Positions 31,871 to 43,594 of a stretch of 64,000 nucleotides of DNA are shown piece after piece. The stretch covers positions 58,466,001-58,530,000 of the forward strand of contig CM114271.1 in the NCBI GenBank assembly GCA_050084515.1, written 5' to 3'. Under the pieces are notes generated by a model. That model had not been told where the DNA came from. It ran no database searches and saw nothing but the letters and a program-made list of their open reading frames with translations. This stretch comes from Blasia pusilla. Its lineage: Eukaryota > Marchantiophyta > Marchantiopsida > Blasiales. Positions within the stretch are counted from its first letter, which is position 1; each line of letters begins with the position of its first letter. The position numbers and the translations under genes are program-made.

Positions 31871-32470
31871 ACAAGCTTCACAAGTATCCGACACACCAGA
31901 AATTGTTGGTAAATCAAAGCAACCATGCCAGATTTCTGATCTCGACTTAGTAAGGGAAAGCTTAGGTGACCAAATCTTTCATGCCACAACTTCATCGCTA
32001 CTAAGATCTCAGCCTACACTTGTCGTGAAAGCATACAACTCGTGAGATATTTCCACGCCGTATACCTTCACCCACTACTTTCCCATTGGCATCCTCAATG
32101 ATCGCTCCAGTTTTCTTGAAACAAACTTCTAGGTCACGATCACATAATATCGCCAAATCAAATTTCGCTTCAACTCGGGTAACGACAAAGACATCGCTTA
32201 ACTTATTTTCATCTCCTTTTGTGAGACTAAAGAAATTGTGCCTTTCCTTCTATAGGCACTTTGCATTATTCCCAACAAGAATAACGATGGGCCTCAGAGA
32301 GGTCAGAAGGAGCTATACCAACTTATGATTGGTCATATGCCTAGATGCTCCACTATCGAGCACCCATGCATCTTCACTCTTTGTCTTAGTGGTATGTTCT
32401 GCATGTGCGTAACTCTTCTATTGCTACCCAAGCATCTACTTCATGTTCTCCGGTTCTCACAATTTGCACT
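31871..32470 (-). pseudogene. copia protease and pre-integrase remnant, element D
   Basis: The minus strand reads EDAWVLDSGASRHMTNHK at about 32330-32380, the copia protease active site (D-S-G-A). It continues GDENKLSDVFVVTRVEAKFD and AIIEDANGKVVGEG through 32060-32230, then an eroded pre-integrase segment. The integrase DDE core is absent. Confidence 0.65.
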
Positions 32471-32479
32471 CCTTCTTAG

Positions 32480-33310
32480 GTCTTAAACAACCGTTCTTCA
32501 TCATCAGACTTCTCTTCCTACAATCTTTGATAAGATGACCTAGCTTACCACAATAAAAGCATTTGAAGGCTTTTCTTGGAAATTTCTTCATGACATTTGG
32601 TAATCCTGATTTCTACCTCTTTACGTTGGCGGTAAATGTCGTTATTTCCCTCTCTTGCTTTGAAGCGCATTTCCTCTTCTACCAACATTGCACTAAATTG
32701 TTCAAAAGTAAGCGGCGTGGGTCTTACTTGAGTATTCAAAGGAGTCTGACCAAACTCATCATACCTTGAGGCAAAATCCTTATGCACACCGTGTACAAAT
32801 CTTCGCTAGACTTTGAAATTCCCAGTCCACGCCATCCGATCTTGAAGATTCTTGATCCTTGTCAAAATTGCTCCGCGCTTTTCCTTCTGAAAATTTCTAA
32901 CGTAGTCGATTCTCCAGATTCTAAATCCGAGTCTCATTCCTGGTTTCATATGATTCTTCAAAATGTTCCACGCTCAAACAAAGAAGTGGTTGTATGTTGA
33001 ATGAGAGTCATGGAACTAGTTACATTCGTGACAATCGCATAAAGAGCATCGCGTTTCTGCGTCTCCATGCCAATAATACAACAGATCGATATCCCCTGAT
33101 GAAGATGAACTTGCGTAACTCAAACTAGCTTGTGGATTTGAATCACCCCCGTGGCCGCTTTCCCGGATCTCAAATGATTCGAGAATAGTTATCATTTTGA
33201 ACTTCCACAACGTATAGTTAGACCCATCTAACTTCCTTCACCAATGAGGAGGAGGGCGAGCACGAACTGACGAAGAAGTAGCCATCTCTCAAGATTTTGT
33301 GCAAACACAC
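32480..33310 (-). pseudogene. copia gag, element D
   Basis: The N-terminus MATSSSVRARPPPHW...NYTLWKFKMITILES is at about 33190-33285. 32545-32787 is open (KDFASRYDEFGQTPLNTQVR). The zinc knuckle CFYCGKLGHLIKDC lies at about 32520-32570. It is broken by stops near 33010 and 33230. Confidence 0.65.
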
Positions 33311-33346
33311 TAGATCGCCAGATACACAATACTGGAAAAACCTACT

Positions 33347-33358
33347 GCTCTGATACCA
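33347..33358 (-). other. Primer binding site of copia D (tRNA-Met type)
   Basis: The minus strand directly after the LTR end reads TGGTATCAGAGC, the complement of the 3' end of plant initiator tRNA-Met, the usual primer of plant copia elements. Confidence 0.9.
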
Positions 33359-33578
33359 TGTGAGCAAACAGAAAGTGACTAAATCAGTGAAATCTTTCCA
33401 AAAACTTAGAGATACAAAGTGGCCTAGTCCGTCCGTGCGCCATAGAAGAGCTTGATGCAACTCGAATCGAGATTACTCGACATACGAGAATGCGCTATCT
33501 GCGGCTCGACTATTTGACTACTCGGGAAAACTAGGGTTTTTACCTATTTTTCTTCGTTTCTATTAATAGCTAAATTTT
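33359..33578 (-). repeat. 5' LTR of copia D (3' half only)
   Basis: Matches 29611-29835 of the 3' LTR (GTGACTAAATCAGTGAAATC, CTACTCGGGAAAACTAGGG). The 5' half of this LTR is missing at the junction with the terminal repeat of element B. Confidence 0.75.
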
Positions 33579-33806
33579 GCTAACTCCCAAGGCAACAAGC
33601 TCAACTCAAAGAACTTACTGTTCTTTGAGGGCACTCCACCTTATATCCTCCAACCTAAGAGCGGGCCCTCTGGGAAAGTCACATCAACTAAGTAACCCCC
33701 AACCCTATGTATGGAACAGCATCTCTACCAAGCCACTACAGTCCTACATAAGGAATGGCCTCTACTAGCACACCATACTTACGACATAATCCGTATGGTC
33801 ATGACA
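33579..33806 (-). repeat. A2 terminal repeat of B, 5' part
   Basis: Matches 42258-42488 of A1. On the minus strand it starts TGTCATGACCATACGG. Together with 25951-26063 it forms A2. It is separated from the B1 segment by the two bases TT (plus strand AA at 33807-33808). Confidence 0.85.
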
Positions 33807-33808
33807 AA

Positions 33809-33915
33809 TGTCGTGTCGAATCCACATCGTCATACAACATACATCATCGACATACCATACTCACATACATACATAACATAGACGAGAGTATCCACAAACA
33901 CAAGTGTACCACAAC
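33809..33915 (-). repeat. B1 segment of element B
   Basis: Lies between the polypurine tract and A2, and is repeated at 25845-25950 outside A2. On the minus strand it starts GTTGTGGTACACTTGTG and ends ACACGACA. The junction B1-TT-A2 reads CA-TT-TG. Confidence 0.85.
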
Positions 33916-33927
33916 TCGCCCCCTAAC
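33916..33927 (-). other. Polypurine tract of element B
   Basis: The minus strand reads TTAGGGGGCGA directly before B1. Element C has AGGGGGCGG at the same place. A purine run in this position primes plus-strand DNA in LTR elements. Confidence 0.6.
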
Positions 33928-33959
33928 TCGCGGTTAGGTCCTCTAACTCCGGGTAGCCC

Positions 33960-34260
33960 TATACATCTACTACATGCTATACACCTTCTTGGGTGCCCGA
34001 ATCAAGGCCGGAGCTAGGTTGCCCCATCGTTAGTCGCACATCCGTAATCCATATCATGCAAAGATCAAGTCGTCTACCTCTCCTAAGTACATCGAGGACA
34101 AACCCACCTTCCACTAGGGAAAGATCCATACGTGGAGTCAAACACATCATGTGCCAACCCCTAGAACACCGATCACACACCAACAGGATCCATCCACAAC
34201 ATGCACCTCAAGCTAGCACGTATCATGGCTAAGCTTGGGTCAACAAGACCATCCACATTT
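33960..34260 (-). pseudogene. PHD finger after the integrase, element B
   Basis: A zinc-binding chromatin reader. On the minus strand: CML...VCDRCSRGWHMMC, then in a shifted frame PSGRWVCPRCT. Together these give the C4-H-C3 spacing of a PHD finger (34084-34210). One base is missing after the first Cys pair and one before the last, so this copy is dead. PHD fingers bind histone H3 tails. At this position a chromodomain is found in other gypsy lineages, so a role in choosing insertion sites is a reasonable inference. Confidence 0.75.
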
Positions 34261-35754
34261 GGAAGATGACATGGCGCACAATTACGCACATGGTCCTTCC
34301 AAACAACTCCATCACGACCCTCCAACATGAGAACTCCGAAGCTAACACCTCGCACTTGTAAAAATAGTGCGCCTGCCGTCACATCCAACGTTGTCGGTGC
34401 AATCGCTGCAAATAGACATAGTCTCCTACATGGAACCTACGAATCGATGGTCGATAACCTCCACTCGAATGGTTGCATACCGCAACGTATCCTGTGTTGA
34501 GCAATGGCAAGATTCTCAAAGGTCGTTGGCATAACTCTCCGAAAAGAGCTCCGCCCCTGAGAACACACCCTCATCCACATCTATGGGTCATCAAGGTTCA
34601 CCACCTCACTAGACTCCCGACGAATTGCTGCTGGCAAGTCTAGATTTCGGCCATATAACAGAAAATAAGGTGAGAAGGAAGCCAAGGATGCTTGGCGACT
34701 GAACATATACCCCATGGCTAACCATGGCAACTGAACATCCCAATCTCCAAGATGCTCTTCAGAGGCCATACTTGCGCAATGCCCTCTTCACCGCCTCGAA
34801 CCACACGCCACCGGACCATCCGCCACTCGATGATCTCGAGATGTGGTCCGATGATCAATCAACGCCTTGTCACACAAGAATCGAAACTCACCCTCAAACT
34901 CAGACTGGTCGGTCTGCACTTGGTGGTGCACCAAAATGACTAAGCACTCTATCCAGGAACGCATACGCCGTTCCCTCACTTGCCTTCTCCGGTAATGCCA
35001 CCAACTCAATCTACTTGGAGAAGTGCTCCACCATCACCAACACATATCGATGATGTCGTATAGTCAACGGTAACGGTCCCGCAAAGTCCACACTCCAACG
35101 GTAACCCAACCCCATAATAGGCAAGGGGTGTAATTGTGGTGTAGGGGCATTAAATGATGCCCTCACCCCGTCACAAACCATACAACGTGACACCAACTGC
35201 TGCTCCTGAGTATGCATGCCACGCCACCAATACTGGCCAAGGAGTAAGCTATACGTACGCTTTACCCCAAAATGTCCCAACTCCTCATGGGCATGTCGCA
35301 CAATGCGCTCTCTCTGAGCCAAATGTGGCACTACTTGTACTCTACCATCCTCCCACACGCGGAGAATATGTGTTCCCTCCAATCGATACCTCTTAGCACG
35401 TTGAAGAACACGGTCTCGCTCCTTGGCACTCACTATTCCTGGCACCCTGATGGTCCGTAGGAACTCCAACACCAACGCATCATCATGAGTATCACGCTGA
35501 TCCGTACCACCATCTCCAACCTTAGGATCTGAAGGCTGGGCATCTACCCTCTGACTAGAGTAAGATATCATGTGGTCCTCCATACTAGAGTCCAACCCTA
35601 ACCAACATAAAAAGGCGGATGCATGCCAACCTGGCACCATCTCCTCATCAACCTCGCCATGCCATCTAGCCCCAGTTGTATCCTCTTGGCTAGTACATGG
35701 GTTCCTACTCAACCCATCAAGATCAAGGTTGGCAACTCCAGGTCTATGTACCAC
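34261..35754 (-). pseudogene. DDE integrase, element B
   Basis: 35011-35754 is open: the zinc-binding H-H-C-C domain (HAHEELGHFGVKRTY, SRCMVCDGVRASF) and the start of the catalytic core with the first Asp (YRWSVDFAGPLPL). Later core pieces (34788-35009, 34581-34769: MASEEHLGDWDVQLPWLAMG) are frameshifted. The C-terminal part, VLMLEGRDGVVWKDHVRNCA at about 34260-34345, leads into the PHD finger. Integrase inserts element DNA into the genome. Confidence 0.8.
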
Positions 35755-36133
35755 CGGAAGTCATACTTTGTAAGATAAGAGCCCACCGTGCAAGCTTCCC
35801 TGTAAGCTTGTCCGACTCCATCAACCACTTGAGCGGTGGTGATCGTAACAAGGGTAAACGGGTGCCAAACAAGTAACACTTAAAGTGTGCCACACCACAC
35901 CACTCTTGCCAAGCACTCTCCCTCATATGAACTATAGCGCAACTCGCTGCATTATTTTGAACGACTTGCATAGGCCACCACAAACTCCATGTGCTCATCA
36001 TCATGTTGTATCAACACCGCTCCAAGTCCCAACCTACTCCAATCGTGTAATCGAAATGGGCGCCCTCGATAGGTCTCCTCAAGATAGACGCCGCCACCAA
36101 TCGGGCCTTAAGCTCCACAAAAGCTCTCTCTGA
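35755..36133 (-). pseudogene. RNase H, element B
   Basis: Degenerate RNase H: YRGRPF-like start, GLGAVLIQHDDEHMEFVVAY, YSSYEGECLA and HPFTLVTITT, aligned with the intact domain of C at 50127-50560. Frames change at least twice. Confidence 0.7.
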
Positions 36134-36990
36134 TCATCTCCCAAAGTGCCACTCTTGATCTGATTTCAACAATTGGTTCAAAGGCTTTGCCATAGCACTA
36201 AATCCCTTCACATACCTCCGATAGTAGTTCGCCAATCCCATGAATGCTCGAACTCTACTCACATCTACCGGACGCAGAATAACTGCAATAGCCTCCACCT
36301 TTGCTTGCTGAACTCCCAAACCACTTGGATAGATCACATGACCCAAGTACTCAACATCCTCATGGAAGAACTTACACTTTCCTGGATGGAAACGTAGACC
36401 ATGAGCTTTCAACCGCTCAAACACCATCTGCAAATGTATCTGATGCTCCTCCACCGTGTTACTGAACACCAAGATATCATCAATGTAACACCGAACAAAA
36501 TCCAACCCTGCTAGGATCTTGTCCATCACTCTTTGAAACTCGGCAGATGCATTCTTCAACCCAAAGGGTAAGAATTTCCACTGGTACAAACAATCCTTTC
36601 CATGAGAGTTGACACCCCAGAATGTTGTCTTGGCCTTGTCACTCTCCCGAATCGGCAATTGATGGTATCCTGCCCGAAGATCCAAAGAACTGAAAATCTT
36701 TGCCTGTCCCACCACATCAAAGATCTCCTCAGGTGTAGGCATGGCATACCTATCGGCCTTGGTTTTCCGATTGATAGGACGGCAATCTCCACACATCCGC
36801 CTATCCGTGTAGTTGCCATGCATATCCTTTTAGCAGCATGACGATGGTCGATGCATACTCTCCATGCAACAACTCCACTAATCCAGCCTCCAAAAGGTCC
36901 AACGTCCTACTCTGAATCAAGTCCCTCTCCATATCACTATATCGGTATGGACGACGAAAGATTGGCGTATCACTAGCCAAATCAATCCGT
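36134..36990 (-). pseudogene. Ty3/gypsy reverse transcriptase, element B
   Basis: 36134-36823 is open for 229 codons with all RT blocks: RRMCGDCRPINRKTKADRYA, FSSLDLRAGYHQLPI (first catalytic Asp), FLPFGLKNASAEFQRVMD, VRCYIDDILVFS (YIDD) and CKFFHEDVEYLGHVI. The beginning of the domain (LLEAGLVELLHGEYAS) is in another frame at 36850-36930. This is the best preserved RT in the window. Confidence 0.9.
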
Positions 36991-37270
36991 ATACCGGGTC
37001 CAACCAGAGAACCCAACTCCTTCATGCTAAAGGCAAAACAACTCCTATAAGCACGTAGGAAGGCTGTGTCAGCGTCGTTTCTCACCTCCCGTAAGCTTGG
37101 GCCCAAGTAATGGCTCCCAAGTCTTCCCTTTGGCACACTAGAGGGAGAGGACGATGCCATTGGTCGCATGCTAATAACCCCCTCACAAGATGGTACACCC
37201 TTAGCTACACCATCATCGAGCAAATAACTCCTCCACCAAAGATGAGCAACCAACTCCACATGCCCGGCCA

Positions 37271-38640
37271 TTACATCCCATTTACTTCAAGGATGCAAAA
37301 TACTACTCTCCTCGCTTCAACCGATGCCTCTACCTGGTCCCTGTGAGCCATCGAGCTCATTACAAGGGGTGGAAGACCCACAGACATAGTCCGAAGTCGA
37401 TGTTGCTCGGCCATACCAAGACTCAAAATCCAAGTCAAACAATTCAGGTCCATGGCCTGACCCAACACATGACGTCGTGAAGCCTCGAAATAGAAGCAAC
37501 CACGCACACACCAAGAGCAAATCCCATCGCACGCTCTGTCATCGGCGTTAGGCTCCACCAACGCCGCACATGAGAATCCCATACAAGCCCGGACCACCTT
37601 CCTCAGAGGCATGTGACGAGGAAAACTCACAAATGTGGGTAGTGCCATCCTAGGTGGCCCACACGGTTCACCATTGCCATGGGTGACCGATCAATAACCC
37701 TCACCACTTGAGAAAGTCGCCAAAGATTCAAGATACTATCCATTTAAGGCGAGGATCTCGCCAGACCGCATCATATGCTCGACGAGAACCTCCCTAGGCA
37801 ACAAGTTTGTCCACCACAAGCGTGGGCGATGTGCACGCTGAGCCAACTCGCGTTGCATCCAACAACACCTTTCGTCCAATCCAAGACCGCACCTCATGAA
37901 CACTCGCCATCATCCGGGTCCGAGTGTCACCCAACAATGGAACATTCTCCAGAATGTAAGCTAGAGCACGTGCCTGATGAACTTGAAGATGTCGTAATAC
38001 CCGTAACATCTCCCAAAACAATCGAGACCTAGGGTCATGTAATCCCTCACCACGACCAGACGTGTATGACCGACATGGCCATCCAAAGAATCACCAAATC
38101 CACAGGACCAACCTCTCAAGGTCCTGCGCCCCCAACAATGCAATGTGTGATGGTAAAGCACGCTGGTACCCACGAATAGCTGATGGCGACAACAACTCAG
38201 GATATCTCCGCATCAACTGACCAATATGTCAGGATGAGACTCTCAAGGCCGTCTCATCTCGCTCCAAATACACGTATCTCCCCACAGGAATACCGGCCTG
38301 CAACACTGCAGCCAAACTAGTGCTAATCCCACCAAAGAGATCTAACACACAAATGCCCTCCGGCGGATACTGCCATACAATGGGTGTAGTATCCAAAGGG
38401 GATAACCCAACTTGACCAGAAGTAGGAGTCCACCGTGGGGCCTCCTCTTCCTCGTGAGGTATATGACCTCACACCAAGCCTCTGCACTAGGCGATCGGCC
38501 TCTGCCGTAGTGCACCGCCTAAAATCCAAAGTGGCACATCCAACGATGAGGATGCCCTTTGCTGCAAAAATAGGGACCTCCTCTACCTCTCTCATCGCAA
38601 GAGAATCCATAGCGAAACATTACCCTCCAAAAAGTCTCTT
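37271..38640 (-). pseudogene. C5-cytosine DNA methyltransferase, element B
   Basis: Between protease and RT. Motif I reads VLDLFGGISTSLAAVLQAG (about 38296-38360), followed by YVYLERDET. Motif IV reads GWPCR with the catalytic Cys (38072-38083; the usual residue after Cys is Q). Then come DPRSRLFWEML and motif VI AYILENVPLLGDTRTRM (about 37925-37975). The motif IX region is LPTFVSFPRHMPLRK (about 37600-37650) and motif X is RRHVLGQAMDLNCLTW (about 37430-37480). Frameshifts separate the motifs. The domain has the full C5-MTase order, so the ancestor was probably active. Confidence 0.85.
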
Positions 38641-38737
38641 GGCCAAGTGACTACTCCACTAAAACCACCCACAGATGCTAACATGTTGGGGAAGACCCTC
38701 TGGTTGAGCCCCATAAATAAATCTCACAGAACTTGGC

Positions 38738-39148
38738 TCATACGTCCATCCCCGGATCGCCAACCAGGTCAGAAGACGCTGTCTCACCCAATAATCCATC
38801 CGAAAACCCATCGGGTACAATCGCTCCTCCAACTAGTACATCATACGACTCGACAGATGTGACTACCGCAGATACTCCCAACCCGGAGCTATCAGTCGCA
38901 TGATCTGGTCTCAACTGTACAGAAAACTTTTCCCGTATCATGAATTGAGACCTATCATTGGCTCCTCCAAGTGATGTTTGAATCTGGAATGGGCAAGGCT
39001 CAAGCTCGACCTCCGAATACCCAAACCAATACATGCCGCCTTTCCCAACATCAAGGTTGGGCACCGAGTCTAACAAGACTCTATCCGGTCTATACACATC
39101 CCCAGAGGACTCACCAATCGAAAAGATCCCACTCCGGTTGTCCAACAT
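38738..39148 (-). pseudogene. Aspartic protease, element B
   Basis: Open for 136 codons: MLDNRSGIFSIGESSGDVYR, then PDRVLLDSVPNLDVGKGG, where the active-site D-S-G has become D-S-V with a small indel, then YDVLVGGAIVPDGF. Aligned with C (47060-47460). Inactive as read. Confidence 0.7.
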
Positions 39149-39810
39149 ACATACACAGGTGTAAGCCTCTCACGATCAATGGCTGGTCGGGCCGGGTAAT
39201 GCATCCATCTTCGCCGCATTTCGCTCGCCAAGTAGCACCGGTACTCAATGCTACACGACATAGAGGGTCGCTCCACCGCAACATCCTCATCCACCCCAAC
39301 ACGTAGCAAGAATAACACTCCCACGTTCACACAATGTGGTCAGGCTAGCTGAAATACAGGAGCTAAGTCAACTCCTAAAGCCATCACTCCGTGGTTGAAA
39401 ACAATGGGGATCCAACACAAGTTGCCATCCGCATCATCCTTTGGATGATGCATCCATGTCTACTACACGCAATGTAGATGCCTTAGTCCCCACTGCTTCG
39501 GCTCAATAGGTCTGCGTGAGGAACCATGGATGGAGTCCTAAGCACCTCAAACAACAAGAATGATTGGGAAGCCTAGCCGCCTCCCGGCCTCACCCCTCTG
39601 TGGGTCCAACTCCACAAGAGCACCACGTGGCTCGACGCTCGAGTGGCTCCTCTCAGAATCGCAGCTGATGCCTCAACTTGTCTTTGCACTCGCCAAATAA
39701 GAGAGATCATCCCTCCATAAGAGGTGGAAGCTCTGCTCCCGAACCTGATCTATGCTAGATACCACCATAGTAGCCAACTCGCTCCAATTTGCTCAATCTC
39801 GGCACCATAG
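39149..39810 (-). pseudogene. gag-protease linker, element B
   Basis: Degenerate linker with ELDPQRGEAGRRLGFP at about 39560-39620 and a Q/E-rich helical start near 39760. No catalytic motif. Confidence 0.4.
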
Positions 39811-41235
39811 CTCACTCTATCGTAGTGGTAGGGGTAGCCACCGTAGGCTCTCCAACCACTTGTCCACCTCTACCACCCCTACCACCTCTACCACCTCGAC
39901 CTCTCAAAGCTACTCCACCACAGCCGCGGCCTGATCTCAACTCTGGATGAAGATCAAAGCAACGCTCTCGACGATGACCTGGTCTCCTAATGATCACACC
40001 GAGTTGGGGCCGATCGAGGCCCATCCTCCAAAGTCCGTCTCCCATCCTCTTGGGGACAAAACTTCCTAACATGATCACCTCCACATGTCCAACAGGATTG
40101 TCCTTGCTGCGGGGCAGCAAATGAAGGCAATGGTCTCTGCGCAAGTGTCCCTCTAGGACTTGACTGAGGTCGTGTGTACCCCCCACGACTCCCACTACTA
40201 CTACCACCACCACTACTACGAGATTATGAGGTGGACGGCTAAACACGAGAAGTAGTAGTTGTATCCCTACTGAATGCGGATGTCACCACTCTCTCCTTCA
40301 CCATGTTAAGCTCAATCTTCTCAGATAGAGCAAACACATGGGTCAATGTGGGTGAATCATCACTCATAAGAGTAGCATCACGTACCCTCGGCGCAAATCT
40401 CTGTCCAAGATCCCATACCAAAATTGACCGCTGATCCTCGTCACACCCGGGAAACTGAAATCAAGCGTCGGATACGAGTGTATGCCTCACGAAGACTCTC
40501 ACCAGTCTTCCGCTCAAATTCCTGAAGATCCCTCAACTTCTCCGTCTTCACTCCCTGATAGTTCTTCTTCAAGCTCTTGAAGAACTCTGCAACCGGGCTG
40601 AACGATGGTGGGGCACTAGTACCTCCACTAGTACCCTCACTAGTACCTCCACTGGTACCCCCACTCCGGCTCGTACTCGTACCACTCAGCGTCGGGTTGG
40701 CTGGAATAGTAGGAGCACTACTACCAATACCACCATGGGTGATAGACACATAGCCTGGAGACCAATATTGTCTCCATGCCTCAATCTCAGCAACATGGTC
40801 CTTCCTAAACTCATGGTAATCATCCATGGGTGGTCCCTCCAAGTGCTGAAACAACCCCTTCCAAGCCAAGAAGGGTGTAAACAACGTGGCGTTCGCAACA
40901 TCTACATATCACACCACGTATCAAACTCCTGCATGAAGTCCTCCAACTCAATGGTACCCACTGCACCCGAGTATTGTCGTGGGCCCTTCATGGCCCCATA
41001 TCCACTATCCATATCCCAAATCAATGGAGCTGCAACACTCAATAACAACGTAGAAGACCCGGTGTTTGGAACATGCTTGTCCTCCTCTTCATCAACCGTC
41101 GGAAGTGGAAAAGGTAGCCGATACCTAAATCCACTCCGTGTGAAACCACCACTGTCCGCACCACGGTCCCCAACCAGACCACCCGAAAGCTCCGTGATGA
41201 CCAACGCCGATGTCGCACCACCACCAAATTACCCA
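39811..41235 (-). pseudogene. gag with zinc knuckle, element B
   Basis: 40441-40884 is open with capsid motifs (GLFQHLEGPPMDDYHEF, ESLREAYTRIRRLISV). The N-terminal part at 40902-41204 has SGAVGTIELEDFMQEFD and is in another frame. The zinc knuckle CWTCGGDHVRKFC (C-x2-C-x4-H-x4-C) lies at 40057-40094. It ends in a Gly/Arg/Val-rich tail (39812-40050). Confidence 0.8.
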
Positions 41236-42120
41236 AGTGACGTCGATGTCGCTCTACTATTGTAGTCTACTAGCTATGGGTGTAGGCAAACTAACCTCTC
41301 ATCACCACAAGAAGCCTCCCACGGTCTATTGGTCATCACTCCAGCCTCACTATCAGTAGCACACAGGAGTAACACTACTCTGGAAATCAGCGTCAACCCT
41401 AACAATGGGCGCGCAAGCAAGAAGCACGATGGAGGGGATCCAAACACAGGAAGTCCAACGACAACCCTCCAATCGCAAATGGAAATCAAGGTAACACAAT
41501 CCACCAAACGTGGTGCCCCCTCAATCCACAAAACCCACCACACAATTCTAACGCAATAGCTACTCCGTCGCGGGTCGATGACGTGCTAGTCGAACTCGCA
41601 GCACATGAAAATATCACCTGCATGGAGAGGCTACACCGTACTATGCGCTAGAGGTACATCAACCAAAAACCTGAGATGCATAAAGCGCCTACCACATCTC
41701 CGAACAACACCAAATGAGCTACAACAGTGTGTACACTGGCATAGTTAAGAACTCAGCATTTAAGCGTCCTCCAGGCAGAATAGCCCAAAGATGGGTGACC
41801 AGTTATGCAAAACTCAAATCCCAAATCCTGCAAAAATTGCCTCACGCCCAAGCTTGCTTGCTTGCTCCTTGCTCCTTACTCCGCCTCTCACGCCCACTCG
41901 CCCCGAGCTACCACGAGTTGCCTCGACGAAATCCGGCGATCTAAAGCGCGTTGGAAAGCTGTCAGCAAGGCGCTTCTTTCCCTACCGACCGCGCACCAGA
42001 TTCACACCTCCAACATAGGCCACAAGCCACGAACATCCACGGCTGAGTACACAATAAGCCCTAACCAGATCCTACTGTTCTACAATCGAAGCTACCATCG
42101 ATCTACTCCAGTTCTTTGAG
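41236..42120 (-). other. Untranslated leader of element B
   Basis: About 0.9 kb between A1 and gag. No conserved reading frame. The first bases after A1 on the minus strand are CTCAAAGAACTGGAGTAGATC. No tRNA primer site of a known plant type was recognised here. Confidence 0.5.
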
Positions 42121-42488
42121 TGAAATCCGTGAAAGACCTACTGTTATAAAACACGTATACAATCACATACAATCGAGCCAAACCCACTCCACGATGGGAG
42201 AATCTAGGTCGAAGCTTGCGGGAAACACCATAGCCAAGAGCTCTACTCACTACCAAGGCTAACTCCCAACGCAACAGGCTCAACTCAAAGAACAGACTGT
42301 TCTTTGAGGGCACTCCACCTTATATCCTCCAACCTAAGAGTGGGCCCTACTGGGAAAGTCACCCCCAACTGAGTAACCCCCAACCCTATGTATGGAACCG
42401 CATCTCTACCAAGCCACTACGGTCCTACATAAGGAATGGCCTCTACTAGCACACCATACTCTACGACATAATCAGTATGGTCATGACA
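42121..42488 (-). repeat. A1 terminal repeat of element B
   Basis: 368 bases, minus strand TGTCATGACCATACTG to CTTTCACGGATTTCA. It is the only repeat at the 5' end: no B segment follows it. It adjoins the target duplication TCCG at 42489-42492. Confidence 0.85.
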
Positions 42489-42492
42489 TCCG

Positions 42493-43594
42493 TGATGGGG
42501 TTACTTCTCCAAAATCAATGAATGTTTTATTTCAAAAGCCCTCCATTGGTGGAAGTTCGCAACATCTTGTCACTGGGGTGGTTCAACAATATGGGATTCC
42601 GGTAATGAAGGTGGATTGCAACCTAAAACGGTGGCATATATCTCGAGCAACCTGTGTCGTGGACCCATCTGCAGGCAGGATCGATGGCATTAGGAGAGCA
42701 TGCGGCACTTTCCTAAATAAGAATCGCATACAAGGACTAGACGACCACCGCTCGGGTTTTGGGGACTCAAAACCTTTGATCGTTTCACGAGGACCAGGGG
42801 ATCAATTGAAGTACTTCTTCCGCCCAAATGAATCTTGTGCTTTCGGGAAGTCTTATCCGTCGCCATTGAGCTCCGAGAATACCCCACGATTTGGCCCATC
42901 GCTGCAGATCTAACCGCATTCAAGACGAAGTGGACAATCTTACAAGTGCTTCGGTTTTCATTCAGAGCGGGGAAGTTCGGAGCATGTTTGCATTACAGAG
43001 ACCTTCGCATTTTGTATTCAACCCAAGATTGATGTCAACATGTACCCAGAGAAGGTGGATGATCTCAATCCATTATTTATGTTTGAGTCTAGAAATGGGG
43101 TGAAGAGAAACAGAATGTGCAGGCCAACGGTGGAGAGAGCAAAGCTTAATTGCATCGCCTCGGAGGCAAAAATGGAGATCATCGCCACGAAAGATGTCTT
43201 GAGTGGCAATGGAATAGGAAGGATGTATTGGGTCAGGAACAACACTGTAAATTCAAGTGTCACACGGGTGTATGTGGTGCACATCTGTTGCTTTCCCACA
43301 TGTTCATGTGATGAATTTGTCCAAAGAGAGACAAGTGGCAAAAGGTATTTCCCTTGTAAGCACATGTACTATGTGTTGCTGGTAGTTTTAAGAGAGTCGG
43401 AGGTAGGAGTAGGAATCCACCAACCACCTGTCCCTCAAAGAAGTTCGAAGTATTTTAAACAAACCACTTTGAGGATGCAAAATGAGGTTTTAGATTGTAC
43501 TTTTATTTTTTTCTCAACCTTCACTTTGAGCTTGAACTCTATTAAGCCCTGGGCAAATGACAGATTTTTTCCAGACCTTGGATGGAAAAAGTGA
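42493..43594 (+). pseudogene. MULE-type transposase, 3' part with SWIM zinc finger (element F1)
   Basis: Continuation of the transposase frame interrupted by element B: GVTSPKSMNVLFQKPS onward, open to 42913, then frame changes. 43040-43594 is open: PEKVDDLNPLFMFESRNGVK, then CCFPTCSCDEFV...GKRYFPCKHMYYV (about 43288-43365), a C-x-C-xn-C-x-H SWIM zinc finger. A C-terminal SWIM finger is the normal end of MULE and FAR1-type transposases and binds DNA. Confidence 0.75.

Larger units (their letters stand above)
29611..33578 (-). mobile_element. Ty1/copia element D (internally deleted)
   Basis: Minus-strand copia element: 5' LTR part (33578-33359), primer binding site, gag, protease, remnant of pre-integrase, RT, RNase H and 3' LTR (30078-29611). 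The integrase core is deleted near 31870. The outer part of the 5' LTR is missing at the junction with A2 of element B. It is closely related to copia E. Confidence 0.8.
25845..42488 (-). mobile_element. Ty3/gypsy-DNMT element B with split direct repeats
   Basis: A minus-strand gypsy element inserted in the F1 transposase gene. The host frame reads PDPSQI just before it and RDGVTSPK just after it. TCCG flanks both sides (25841-25844 and 42489-42492). From 5' to 3': A1 (42488-42121), leader, gag, protease, DNMT, RT, RNase H, integrase, PHD finger, polypurine tract, B1 (33915-33809), TT, A2 (33806-33579 plus 26063-25951) and B2 (25950-25845). Element ends are TGT...ACA. Block 26064-33578 is a later insertion in A2, so B is about 9.1 kb. 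Confidence 0.8.
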
